Shown: positions 16,095-25,647 of the stretch, one piece after another
Numbering within the stretch: the stretch's first letter is position 1
Layout of the letters: every line of letters begins with the position of its first letter
DNA from: Acidimicrobiaceae bacterium RAAP-2
Lineage (GTDB): Bacteria; Actinomycetota; Acidimicrobiia; Acidimicrobiales; RAAP-2
Assembly: GCA_001443545.1 (NCBI GenBank)
Contig: LMAD01000014.1
Location: 1 to 51,773 of the forward strand
Reading direction: 5' to 3'
DNA length: 51,773 nucleotides
The notes under the pieces: generated by a model
The model's database searches: none
Seen by the model: only the letters and a program-made list of their open reading frames with translations
What the model was told of the DNA's origin: nothing
Made by a program: the position numbers and the translations under genes

Positions 16095-17108
16095 TCAGGC
16101 CTTGGCCGGACCCCGGCCGATGGCGCGCGCGATGCGGATCGCCCGAGTCGCCTCGAGCTCTCGCACCGCCTCGATGGCCGAGACCACCTCGCCGCGCAGT
16201 TCCTCGACCTGGGCGCGAACGGCGGCGTTGTCGACGAGCAGTGACGCGATCTCGGCGTTGCGCTCGTCGAGGGCGGCCTCGTAGTGCTGGACGAAGACGC
16301 GGCGCTCGTTCATGAGGGGCTCCTCCCACCAGCCGGTAGTCGGGGCGGCGGCGTGAAACTCGTCGTGACGGCCCCGTAACGACTCGAGGTAGTGGGCGAG
16401 CTCGTGAATCGACGATGGCGGGTCGGCGAGGATCGGCTCGGTGCCGGGGTGGGTGTCGCGGCGCAGGTCGGGTCGCACCCGACTGGCGCCCGCCTCGGCG
16501 TCGACCTCGTCGAGCTCGTCCCACGCGCTCAGGCTCGCGGTGATCTCGCGAACAACCTCGAGGGGCCGCTCGACCAGGTCGCGGTAGTGACAGACGTGTA
16601 CGGGGAGGCCGTCGAGGTCGGCCAACAGTGCCCGGTTGTAGGCGGCCCAGAGGGCGAGTCCGGTCAGCGGCGCCATACCGTCGCGCAGCGCCAGCGACCA
16701 CGCCACCTCGGTGGGATCGCGCACGACGAGCACGATCGCCACTCGATCGAGCAGAGTCTGACGCCACAGCGGCATCAAGAGCGACATGCGTGGATCCTTC
16801 AGCACGAAGTTGGAACCGGCGAACGTCGCATCAAAGGTCGTGCGGGCCTCGGTCACGAACTGGCGCGCGGTGACCTCGGTCGCCCAGCCCGCGGGTAGGA
16901 GCGGCGGGATGTCCCAGCGGCCACCGTAGGCGGCGAGAATCCGTTCGTCGAGGGCCGCGACCGATTCGACCTCGAAGTATCCCTCGGGATTCCCGACGTC
17001 ACCACGCATCAGCCCTTCTCGTGAGCCGGCGTCGAGCCCGAGGGCGTCGAGAACGCTGGCGACGGCGGACGTGCCGGACCGGTGCATGCCTAGAACGAGG
17101 ATTCCCAC
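16095..17108 (-). CDS. PAPS-dependent sulfotransferase family protein
   Basis: 337 residues. The N-terminal GMHRSGTSAVASVL is the 5'-phosphosulfate loop, and VVRDPTEVAWSLALRD is the 3'-phosphate-binding strand with Arg and a following Ser. FVLKDPRMSLLMPLW fits the sulfotransferase fold. The C-terminal 70 residues (from about ALDERNAEIASL to AVRELEATRA) form a heptad-rich coiled coil, as in sulfotransferases attached to glycan or surface-polymer systems. The start GTG 17108 is exactly six bases after TAACTT (17115-17120 minus), suggesting a leaderless message. The downstream cysC would supply its cosubstrate. The acceptor molecule is unknown. Confidence 0.85.
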   Translation of the reverse strand: MGILVLGMHRSGTSAVASVLDALGLDAGSREGLMRGDVGNPEGYFEVESVAALDERILAAYGGRWDIPPLLPAGWATEVTARQFVTEARTTFDATFAGSNFVLKDPRMSLLMPLWRQTLLDRVAIVLVVRDPTEVAWSLALRDGMAPLTGLALWAAYNRALLADLDGLPVHVCHYRDLVERPLEVVREITASLSAWDELDEVDAEAGASRVRPDLRRDTHPGTEPILADPPSSIHELAHYLESLRGRHDEFHAAAPTTGWWEEPLMNERRVFVQHYEAALDERNAEIASLLVDNAAVRAQVEELRGEVVSAIEAVRELEATRAIRIARAIGRGPAKA

Positions 17109-17114
17109 GTCAGC

Positions 17115-17120
17115 AAGTTA
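17115..17120 (-). promoter_or_regulatory. -10 box TAACTT, leaderless start of the sulfotransferase gene
   Basis: On the minus strand TAACTT ends seven bases before the G of the GTG at 17108, so the predicted first transcribed base is the start codon itself. No ribosome-binding site lies between them. Confidence 0.5.
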
Positions 17121-17186
17121 GTTCGTGACGATTGACCCCGGCTATCGCGCGGGTGCGCCCACGAATCGTTCCGGTCTCTCGCGTAG

Positions 17187-17258
17187 TGCCCCCGGCAGGA
17201 TTCGAACCTGCGCACATGGCTTCGGAGGCCAATGCTCTATCCCCTGAGCTACGAGGGC
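17187..17258 (-). tRNA. tRNA-Arg (anticodon CCG)
   Basis: Read on the minus strand, the acceptor stem GCCCTCG pairs with CGGGGGC (one T-G pair), the D arm is GCTC/GAGC, the anticodon stem encloses loop CTCCGAA (anticodon CCG, codon CGG), and the T loop is TTCGAAT. The discriminator base is A, and 3' CCA is not encoded. A -10-like TAGGCT (17268-17273, minus) lies nine bases before the 5' end. It sits divergent from lysA. Confidence 0.95.
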
Positions 17259-17306
17259 GGCCGTACCAGCCTACCGGAACGGGGGTGGCCCGGCCCCGGG
17301 CTTCAC

Positions 17307-17312
17307 TAGTGT
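17307..17312 (+). promoter_or_regulatory. -10 box TAGTGT, leaderless start of lysA
   Basis: TAGTGT is followed by six bases and then the ATG at 17319, placing the predicted start of transcription on the A of ATG. There is no ribosome-binding site. Confidence 0.55.
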
Positions 17313-17318
17313 TCGCCT

Positions 17319-18587
17319 ATGGCCGAGCCGATCGACGTCGCCCTCCTACCCGACACGGCACAGGTGCGCGCCGACGACGTTCACGTCGGCGGGGTCTCAC
17401 TTCGCTGGCTCGCCGAGACCTTTGGCACGCCACTGTTCGTCTACGACGAGGCGACGCTTCGCGCTCGCTGCGCCGAGGCGGCGAGCGCCTTCGACGAGGG
17501 GGTCGCTTTCGCGTCGAAGGCCTTCCTCTGCGGGGCGATGGCCCGCGTCGCCGTCGAGGAGGGCCTCTACCTCGACGTGGCCACCGGGGGCGAGCTCGAT
17601 CTCGCCCTGCGGTCCGGCGTCCCGGCGTCGCGGATCATCCTGCACGGCAACAACAAGTCGTCGAGCGAGCTCGCGACGGCCGTCGACGCCGGGCTGCACC
17701 GCGTGGTCGTGGACAACTTCGACGAGATCGACCAACTGAGCCAACTGGTCGGGGCCGGCGCGAGCCTCGACTGCCTCGTGCGCATCACGCCGGGCGTCGA
17801 AGCCCACACGCACGAATTCGTCCGCACCGGCCAGGAGGACTCCAAGTTCGGCTTCTCGGTGGCCGCCGGCGACGCCCGCCGAGCGATCGAGAGGCTCACG
17901 GCACTGCGCGGGGTGCGCCTGCACGGCGTGCACAGTCACATCGGTTCGCAGATCTTCGAGCTCGACGGGTACCGCGAGTCCATGGCGATCGTGGCTGATT
18001 TCACCCGCGAGGACGACTTCGACGAGCTCTGCGTGGGTGGCGGGCTCGGGGTGCCCTACGTCGCGGGGGAGTGGGCCCCGTCGATCACCGCGTGGGCCGA
18101 GAGCCTTCGCTCGAGCGCCCGCGCCAATGGTCTCGACCCCGCGGTGCGGCTCATCGCGGAACCGGGTCGCTCCATCGTCGCCCAGTCGGCGTTGACCATC
18201 TATCAAGTCGGCACGCGCAAGCGAATCGCCGCGCGCACCTACCTCGCCGTCGACGGTGGCATGAGTGACAACCCCCGCCCCGTGCTCTACGGGTCGGGCT
18301 ACGAGGCCTTCGACCTCGCCCGGCCCGAAGCCGTTCGCAGCCAGGCCGTCCGCTTGGTCGGCAAGCACTGCGAGAGCGGCGACGTGATCATCGATGAAGC
18401 GTGGTTGCCCGCGGAGACGGGGATCGGCGACCTGGTCGCCACACCCGTGACCGGGGCGTACGGCTACTCGATGGCGTCGAACTACAACCGGGTCCCTCGT
18501 CCGGCCGTCGTCTTCGTGCGCGACGGGGACGCACGCGTCGTGCTGCGACGCGAGACCTTCGACGACCTGGCGCGTCTCGAGGCGTAA
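17319..18587 (+). CDS. lysA: Diaminopimelate decarboxylase
   Basis: 422-residue fold-III PLP enzyme that makes L-lysine from meso-diaminopimelate, the last lysine step. FASKAFLCGAMARV contains the PLP lysine. HSHIGSQIFE, CVGGGLGVPYVAGE, AEPGRSIVAQ (phosphate site) and KHCESGDVI with the later GAYGYSMASNYNRVPRP (dimer-interface active site) are all present. Length is typical. ATG 17319 directly follows a leaderless-type promoter. It heads the lysA-hom-thrC group of aspartate-family genes; the 34-bp gap to hom contains another such promoter, so hom can be transcribed alone. Confidence 0.95.
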   Translation: MAEPIDVALLPDTAQVRADDVHVGGVSLRWLAETFGTPLFVYDEATLRARCAEAASAFDEGVAFASKAFLCGAMARVAVEEGLYLDVATGGELDLALRSGVPASRIILHGNNKSSSELATAVDAGLHRVVVDNFDEIDQLSQLVGAGASLDCLVRITPGVEAHTHEFVRTGQEDSKFGFSVAAGDARRAIERLTALRGVRLHGVHSHIGSQIFELDGYRESMAIVADFTREDDFDELCVGGGLGVPYVAGEWAPSITAWAESLRSSARANGLDPAVRLIAEPGRSIVAQSALTIYQVGTRKRIAARTYLAVDGGMSDNPRPVLYGSGYEAFDLARPEAVRSQAVRLVGKHCESGDVIIDEAWLPAETGIGDLVATPVTGAYGYSMASNYNRVPRPAVVFVRDGDARVVLRRETFDDLARLEA

Positions 18588-18609
18588 CGAGCGCACGTCC
18601 TCGACCGGT

Positions 18610-18615
18610 TAGCCT
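18610..18615 (+). promoter_or_regulatory. -10 box TAGCCT, leaderless start of hom
   Basis: TAGCCT plus six bases leads straight into ATG 18622, the same geometry as lysA. No convincing -35 hexamer is seen. Confidence 0.5.
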
Positions 18616-18621
18616 GTTTCG

Positions 18622-19923
18622 ATGACCACCCCGGTGATCCGCGTCGGCGTCATTGGCGCGGGCTTCGTCGGTTCGGCCCTCGTTGGACTGCTCCTCGATG
18701 CCTCGCGACGTGACGCCCTCGAAGACGCCGCTACGGCCGCCCTCGAAGTCGTCGCGGTCGCCGTGCGCGACGTCGCCAAATCCCGCCCCGGGATCCCGCC
18801 CGCGCTGTTGACCGACGACGCCGCGTCTCTGGCCGCCTCGGCCGACATCGACGTCTTGGTCGAGGTGGCCGGTGGCCTCACCCTGGCGCGGTCCTATATC
18901 GAAGCGGCCCTCAGCCGCGGCGTGTCGGTGGTGACGGCCAACAAGGCCCTCATGGCCGAGCGCGGCACCGCGCTGGCCCGGCTCGGCCATGAGCACGGGG
19001 CCGACCTGTTCTACGAGGCCGCCGTCGGCGGTGCGGTGCCCATCCTGCGCGCCCTTCGCACCTCACTCGCCGGCGAACGCATCGAGCGGGTGATGGGCAT
19101 CGTGAACGGCACGACCAACTTCATCCTCTCCCAGATGACCAGCGAGGGGTCGGACTACGCGCCGGCACTCGCCGAGGCCCAGACCCGTGGCTACGCCGAA
19201 GCCGACCCGACGGCCGATGTCGAGGGCTACGACGCCGCGGCCAAGGTGCTCATCCTGGCCTCGCTGGCCTTCGGGACCGAGCTACGTGACGAGCAGATTG
19301 CCCGTCAAGGCATCTCGGGTATCCGGGCCGTCGACGTCGAGTTCGCCCGGCGCGCGGGCTACGTGATCAAGCTGCTCGGCGTCGCCGAGCGGGTCGGGGA
19401 GCACGGACTCTCGCGCCGCGTGCACCCCGCGATGGTGCCCGCCGATCACCCGCTCGCCGCGGTGCACGGCGCGATGAACGCCGTCTTCGTCGAGGGTGCG
19501 ACCAGCGGCCCCCTGATGTGGCTCGGCGAAGGGGCCGGCGGCGCCCCGACGGCCACGGCGGTGCTGGGCGACGTGCTCGACGCCGCACGCAACCGAGTGA
19601 GCGGCCGCCACGACGTGCCATTCATGGTCGACGACACCCTCGAACGGGTGCCGGCCGGGGACCTCGCGAGCGTCTTCTACATCTCACTCGACGTCGCCGA
19701 CGAGCCCGGCGTGCTGGCCAGCGTGGCCAGCGTCTTCGGACGCCACCGGGTCTCCATCCAGTCGATGGAGCAGTTCGGGGTCGGCAACGAGGCGCGGCTG
19801 TCATTCGTCACGCACCGGGCGCTGACCCGCGACGTGGACGCGACCATCGAAGAACTGGCCACCGTGGAGTCAGTCGACTCGATCGGCGCCTGCATACGAG
19901 TGATTGACGGAGGGAACTCGTGA
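18622..19923 (+). CDS. hom: Homoserine dehydrogenase
   Basis: 433-residue enzyme reducing aspartate semialdehyde to homoserine for threonine and methionine. The NAD(P) fold GVIGAGFVGSALVGLLL is at residues 8-24; VVTANKALMAERG, MGIVNGTTNFILSQM and GYAEADPTADVEGYDAAAK are the catalytic-domain signatures. The C-terminal 80 residues form an ACT domain (SLDVADEPGVLASVASVFG), suggesting feedback inhibition by threonine, as known for the family. Its stop overlaps the GTG of thrC (GTGA), so the two are translationally coupled. Confidence 0.95.
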   Translation: MTTPVIRVGVIGAGFVGSALVGLLLDASRRDALEDAATAALEVVAVAVRDVAKSRPGIPPALLTDDAASLAASADIDVLVEVAGGLTLARSYIEAALSRGVSVVTANKALMAERGTALARLGHEHGADLFYEAAVGGAVPILRALRTSLAGERIERVMGIVNGTTNFILSQMTSEGSDYAPALAEAQTRGYAEADPTADVEGYDAAAKVLILASLAFGTELRDEQIARQGISGIRAVDVEFARRAGYVIKLLGVAERVGEHGLSRRVHPAMVPADHPLAAVHGAMNAVFVEGATSGPLMWLGEGAGGAPTATAVLGDVLDAARNRVSGRHDVPFMVDDTLERVPAGDLASVFYISLDVADEPGVLASVASVFGRHRVSIQSMEQFGVGNEARLSFVTHRALTRDVDATIEELATVESVDSIGACIRVIDGGNS

Positions 19924-20957
19924 CCGGTTGGAACGGACTGTTGAAGGAGTACGCCCCGTGGTTCAACCTCGACGGCGTGGACGAGATCGTCACCTTGCAA
20001 GAGGGGAACACGCCGCTGCTGCGCGCCGACCGGCTCTCGGAGCGGCTCGGGGCGAACGTCTGGCTCAAGTTCGAGGGGCTCAACCCCACGGGTTCGTTCA
20101 AGGACCGCGGCATGACCATGGCGATCACCAAGGCCAAGGCCAACGGCGCCCAGACGGTGATCTGCGGCTCGACCGGTAACACCTCGGCCGCGGCCGCGGC
20201 GTACGCCGCCAAGGCGGGGATGGACTGCGTGGTGCTCGTGCCCGACGGCAAGATCGCCCTCGGCAAGCTCGCTCAGGCCATGGTCTACGGCGCGAAGATC
20301 TTCCAGATCCGCGGCAACTTCGACCAAGCGCTCGACCTCGCGCGTGAACTGACCCAGCACCTGCCCATCACGATCGTGAACTCGATCAACCCGGACCGGA
20401 TCGAGGGCCAGAAGACGGGGGCCTTCGAGATCGTCGACGTCCTCGGTGCGGCACCCGACATCCTGTCGATCCCGGTGGGCAACGCCGGCAACATCACGGC
20501 CTACTGGCGGGGGTTCACCCAGTACCACGAGGCCGGCCGGGTCACGGACCTGCCACGCATGTGGGGCTTCCAGGCGGCCGGGGCTGCCCCGATCGTGCTC
20601 GGCCACCCGGTCGAGCACCCCGAGACCATCGCCACGGCCATCCGGATCGGTAACCCGGCGAGCTGGGTGCCGGCGCTCGAGGTCATCCATGAGTCCCTCG
20701 GTGACATCCGCGCCGTCACCGACGACGAGATCCTCGACGCGTACCACTACGTCGCGCGCTACGAATCGATCTTCTGTGAGCCGGCCTCGGCGGCCTCGGT
20801 GGCGGGGATCATCAAGTACGGCGTGCCCGAAGGCTCGACCGTCGTCTGCGTGCTGACCGGTAACGGTCTGAAGGACCCCGACACCGCTCTGCGGACCAGT
20901 TCGAACCCGCCGGTCGTGGACGCCACCATCGAAGCGTTGCTCGGCGCGTTGTCCTGA
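19920..20957 (+). CDS. thrC: Threonine synthase
   Basis: 345-residue PLP enzyme converting O-phosphohomoserine to threonine. NPTGSFKDRGMTMA holds the PLP lysine; CGSTGNTSAAAAAYAAKAG and PVGNAGNITAYWRG are the phosphate- and PLP-binding loops. GGAGG at 19910-19914 and the 4-bp overlap with hom fix GTG 19920. In most Actinomycetota thrB (homoserine kinase) follows at once; here the next gene is rho, so the substrate-supplying kinase must be encoded elsewhere. Confidence 0.95.
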   Translation: MTGWNGLLKEYAPWFNLDGVDEIVTLQEGNTPLLRADRLSERLGANVWLKFEGLNPTGSFKDRGMTMAITKAKANGAQTVICGSTGNTSAAAAAYAAKAGMDCVVLVPDGKIALGKLAQAMVYGAKIFQIRGNFDQALDLARELTQHLPITIVNSINPDRIEGQKTGAFEIVDVLGAAPDILSIPVGNAGNITAYWRGFTQYHEAGRVTDLPRMWGFQAAGAAPIVLGHPVEHPETIATAIRIGNPASWVPALEVIHESLGDIRAVTDDEILDAYHYVARYESIFCEPASAASVAGIIKYGVPEGSTVVCVLTGNGLKDPDTALRTSSNPPVVDATIEALLGALS

Positions 20958-20992
20958 GCCACGAGCGTCGAGTCGATTTTCGGCGGCGACGC

Positions 20993-21019
20993 TTGCGGGG
21001 TGCCTTCGTCGACTACACT
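20993..21019 (+). promoter_or_regulatory. Probable rho promoter (TTGCGG - 15 bp - TACACT)
   Basis: TTGCGG (20993-20998) and TACACT (21014-21019) are separated by 15 bases, slightly short. Transcription would start near 21026, giving a leader of about 106 bases before rho, unlike the leaderless genes nearby. Confidence 0.45.
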
Positions 21020-21025
21020 GAAGAA

Positions 21026-21078
21026 GTCATCCGCGACCGGCCCTATTCGCCGACGTGGGGAACTCATTCCAGGATGAC
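21026..21078 (+). promoter_or_regulatory. Inverted repeat in the rho leader
   Basis: GTCATCC (21026-21032) pairs with GGATGAC (21072-21078) across 39 bases, and the left arm begins at the predicted transcription start. Rho is autoregulated in several bacteria through its leader, so this may be a control structure; that link is inference. Confidence 0.35.
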
Positions 21079-21131
21079 ATCCTTCGTATTTTCTCCGTCG
21101 GCTGCACTGATGTCGGCGAGAAAGGACTTTC

Positions 21132-22880
<1,749 letters not shown>

Positions 22881-22888
22881 TTTTCCGC

Positions 22889-22894
22889 TAAACT
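22889..22894 (+). promoter_or_regulatory. -10 box TAAACT of rpmE
   Basis: TAAACT in the 37-bp gap after rho would start a transcript near 22901, just before the TAAGGAG ribosome site (22907-22913) and ATG 22918. It would let ribosomal protein L31 be made independently of rho. Confidence 0.45.
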
Positions 22895-22917
22895 CTCCCT
22901 TCGCGCTAAGGAGTCCC

Positions 22918-23145
22918 ATGAAGACCGACATCCACCCCAATTACGTCGAATGCACCGTCACCTGTTCGTGCGGTAACACCTTCACCACCCGCTCGACCAA
23001 GTCGGTGATGAGCGTGGAACTGTGCAACGCGTGCCACCCGTTCTTCACCGGTAAGCAGAAGCTCGTGGACACCGGTGGCCGCGTCGAGCGCTTCCAGCGC
23101 CGCTACGCCCAGAAGACCTCCAAGGCGCGCGCTCCGAAGGCCTAG
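22918..23145 (+). CDS. rpmE: 50S ribosomal protein L31 (zinc-binding type)
   Basis: 75 residues beginning MKTDIHPNY, then CTVTCSCGNTFTTRST and ELCNACHPFFTGKQKLVDTGGRVERF. The cysteines in CSC and CNAC make this the zinc-containing (C+) form, so a zinc-free paralogue may exist elsewhere. TAAGGAG lies four bases before the ATG. It sits between rho and prfA as in other Actinomycetota. Confidence 0.96.
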   Translation: MKTDIHPNYVECTVTCSCGNTFTTRSTKSVMSVELCNACHPFFTGKQKLVDTGGRVERFQRRYAQKTSKARAPKA

Positions 23146-23163
23146 GCCTCCGGAACCCCCGCC

Positions 23164-24243
23164 GTGCGATCGCTCGACGAGATCCTCGACGCCCTCGAAG
23201 CGGAGTTCCGCACCGTTGAAGCGGCGCTGGCCGAGCCCGACGTCGCCAAGGACCTCACGAGGCTGCGCGACCTGTCGCGTCGCCACAAGGACCTGGCCGA
23301 GATAAACGTCGCCTGGGTCCAGCTGCGAACCGCGCGCGAGGACCTCGACACCGCGCGCGAGATGTTCAACGAATCGACTGGGGACGACCGCGAACAGTGG
23401 CGCGACGAGGTCAACGTGGCCGAGGCCCGCATCGGCGAGCTCGAGTCGACGCTCGAGACCCTCCTGTTGCCCCACGACCCCAACGTCGGACGCAACGTCA
23501 TCCTGGAGATCCGCGGCGCCGAGGGCGGCGAGGAGGCCAACCTCTTCGCGGCCGACCTGGCCCAGATGTATCGCCGCTACGCCGCGTTGCGGGGCTGGAA
23601 GCTCGAGGTGGTCGAGGAACGCGAGACCGAACAGGGCGGTATCGACGAAGCCACCTACCTGATCAAGGGCGAGGACGCCTGGGCGCGATTCGAACACGAA
23701 GCCGGCGTCCATCGCGTCCAGCGCGTACCGGTGACCGAGGCCAAGGGTCGGGTGCACACCTCGTCGGCGACCGTCTCGGTGCTGCCCGAGGCCGAGGAGG
23801 TCGACGTCGACCTCGACCCCAACGACCTCAAGATCGACGTCTACCGCTCGTCGGGTCCCGGTGGTCAGAGCGTGAACACGACCGACTCGGCCGTGAGGAT
23901 CACCCACCTGCCCACGGGCATCGTCGTGTCGATGCAGGACGAGAAGAGTCAGATCCAGAACCGGGCGAAGGCGATGATCGTCTTGCGCTCGAGGCTCTTG
24001 AAGGCCGCCCAGGACGCACAGGCCAACGAACTCGGTGACCTCAAGCGCTCCCAGCTCGGTGGTGGCGGACGCAGTGAGAAGATCCGCACCTACAACTTCA
24101 AGGAGAACCGGGTCACCGACCACCGGATCAACCTGACGACCTACACCCTCGACGCGGTGCTCAACGGTGACCTGGACACCTACGTCGACGCCCTGCTCGC
24201 CGACAAGCGGGCCCGTCAACTGGCCGAGAGTGACGGGCGCTGA
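23164..24243 (+). CDS. prfA: Peptide chain release factor 1
   Basis: 359 residues. RVPVTEAKGRVHTS carries the PVT tripeptide (P-x-T) that reads UAA/UAG, marking RF1 rather than RF2. SSGPGGQSVNTTDSAVRITH holds the GGQ motif that triggers peptide release and is the target of PrmC. GAEGGEEANLFAADL and GGGGRSEKIRTYNFKENRVTDHR are further RF1 stretches. The start is GTG 23164, 18 bp after rpmE, and the reading frame matches the family N-terminus. Its end overlaps the start of prmC by 14 bases, so factor and its methylase are coupled. Confidence 0.96.
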   Translation: MRSLDEILDALEAEFRTVEAALAEPDVAKDLTRLRDLSRRHKDLAEINVAWVQLRTAREDLDTAREMFNESTGDDREQWRDEVNVAEARIGELESTLETLLLPHDPNVGRNVILEIRGAEGGEEANLFAADLAQMYRRYAALRGWKLEVVEERETEQGGIDEATYLIKGEDAWARFEHEAGVHRVQRVPVTEAKGRVHTSSATVSVLPEAEEVDVDLDPNDLKIDVYRSSGPGGQSVNTTDSAVRITHLPTGIVVSMQDEKSQIQNRAKAMIVLRSRLLKAAQDAQANELGDLKRSQLGGGGRSEKIRTYNFKENRVTDHRINLTTYTLDAVLNGDLDTYVDALLADKRARQLAESDGR

Positions 24244-25045
24244 GCCGACCGTCCTCGCCGGGCTGGTCGCGGCCGGCCTGGAGCGTCGCGAAGCGCGGTG
24301 GCTCGTCGAAGAGTGCGGCTCGGACCACGACGCACTCGCCGACGCACTCGCGCGACGTCTGGCCGGCGAACCGTTGCAGTACGTGATCGGTCACTGGCCC
24401 TTTCGTCGTCTCGACCTCGACGTCGACGCGCGCGCGCTGATCCCGCGACCCGAGACCGAGGAACTCGTCGGACGGGCCATCGACGTGCTAGCGCTCTCGA
24501 ACGTTCCGGCCCCGATCGTGCTGGACCTCGGGTGCGGTACGGGGGCGATCGGCCTCTCGTTGCTGGCCGAACTCGCCGAGCGCGGCGTCGCCGCAACGTT
24601 GATCGCGGTCGACGTGTCCAGTGCGGCGCTCGCGCTCTGTCGCCAGAACGCGCTCAAGCACGAGCTCTACTCGGTCTCGTTCGTCCTCGGGTCCTGGTAC
24701 GACGGACTGGACGAATCGCTGGCCGGTCGAGTCGACCTCGTCGTTTCGAATCCCCCCTACGTCGGCGCGCTGGAGCGCGTCTCACTCGACCCGGTCTTGG
24801 ACCACGAGCCGTCCGGCGCGCTGGTGGCCGCTGACGCCGAGGGCGTGGGCGGTTTCGCCGACCTCGCCGCGGTGATCGCCGGCGCACCGCGATGGCTCGC
24901 GGCCGGCGGCGCGCTGGTCGTCGAGCACGGGCACGACCAGCGCGAGGCGGTTCGTCGCGCGGCGTTCGGGGCCGGGCTGCGCGACGTCGTCGACTTCGAG
25001 GACCTGGCCGGAAAACCGCGGATCCTCGTCGCGAGGCGGCCGTGA
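24230..25045 (+). CDS. prmC: Release factor glutamine N5-methyltransferase
   Basis: 271-residue SAM-dependent methylase modifying the Gln of the GGQ motif in release factors. Seen: EPLQYVIGHWPFR, LIPRPETEELV, the SAM site VLDLGCGTGAIGLSL and the catalytic NPPYVG near residue 165. GTG 24230 lies inside the 3' end of prfA and gives an N-terminus of usual length; an in-frame ATG at 24167 would add unrelated residues from the prfA shadow. It overlaps tsaC by 4 bases (GTGA). Confidence 0.93.
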   Translation: MTGAEPTVLAGLVAAGLERREARWLVEECGSDHDALADALARRLAGEPLQYVIGHWPFRRLDLDVDARALIPRPETEELVGRAIDVLALSNVPAPIVLDLGCGTGAIGLSLLAELAERGVAATLIAVDVSSAALALCRQNALKHELYSVSFVLGSWYDGLDESLAGRVDLVVSNPPYVGALERVSLDPVLDHEPSGALVAADAEGVGGFADLAAVIAGAPRWLAAGGALVVEHGHDQREAVRRAAFGAGLRDVVDFEDLAGKPRILVARRP

Positions 25046-25647
25046 CGACGCTGGTCGATGTCGAGGGGGCGATCGGGCTGCTCGGCGCCGGTGAAGTCGT
25101 GGCGCTGGCCTCCGACACCGTCTACGGCGTGGGGGCGGCGCTGGCGCACCCCGACGCGGTCGCCACGCTCTTCACCCTCAAGGCTCGTCCGACGAGCGTG
25201 GCGCTGCCGGTGATCATCGACGACGTGGCCCGCGTCGACCGACTAGCGGTGACGTGGTCGCCGCGCGCGGCTCGCCTGGCCGAGCGGTACTGGCCCGGAC
25301 CGCTCACCATCGTGGTCGGGGCGGATCCGACGTTGGCGACGCTCGTCGGGGGCCGCGACGCCGTGGGACTGCGGGTTCCAGACGACGATGCGCTGCGCGC
25401 CATTGCGCGCGCGGTCGGCCCCATCGCCTTCACCAGTGCGAACCGCCACGGTGAGCCGCCGTGTACGACTGCGGCGTCCGTGCTGCACGCCTTCGCCGAC
25501 GACGATCGACTGTCCGGGGTCTACGACGGGGGAGAGCGCCGCGGTGTGGTGTCGAGCGTCGTCGACGTGACGGGTGGGTCGTGGCGGCTGGTGCGCACCG
25601 GGGCGATCGCCGTGGACGAGCTCAGCGCGTTCTTGGGCGCGCCCTAG
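25042..25647 (+). CDS. tsaC: L-threonylcarbamoyladenylate synthase (TsaC/Sua5 family)
   Basis: 201 residues. It makes threonylcarbamoyl-AMP for the t6A37 modification of ANN-decoding tRNAs. ASDTVYGVGAALAHPDAV, LFTLKARPTSVALPVII, ERYWPGPLTIVV, VGLRVPDDDALRAIA and PIAFTSANRHGEPP are the family pattern. It is the short TsaC form without the C-terminal Sua5 domain. GTG 25042 overlaps prmC. It ends the plus-strand run and overlaps the convergent enoyl-CoA hydratase by 4 bases; in related genomes the WecA-type gene would follow here. Confidence 0.93.
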   Translation: MTTLVDVEGAIGLLGAGEVVALASDTVYGVGAALAHPDAVATLFTLKARPTSVALPVIIDDVARVDRLAVTWSPRAARLAERYWPGPLTIVVGADPTLATLVGGRDAVGLRVPDDDALRAIARAVGPIAFTSANRHGEPPCTTAASVLHAFADDDRLSGVYDGGERRGVVSSVVDVTGGSWRLVRTGAIAVDELSAFLGAP

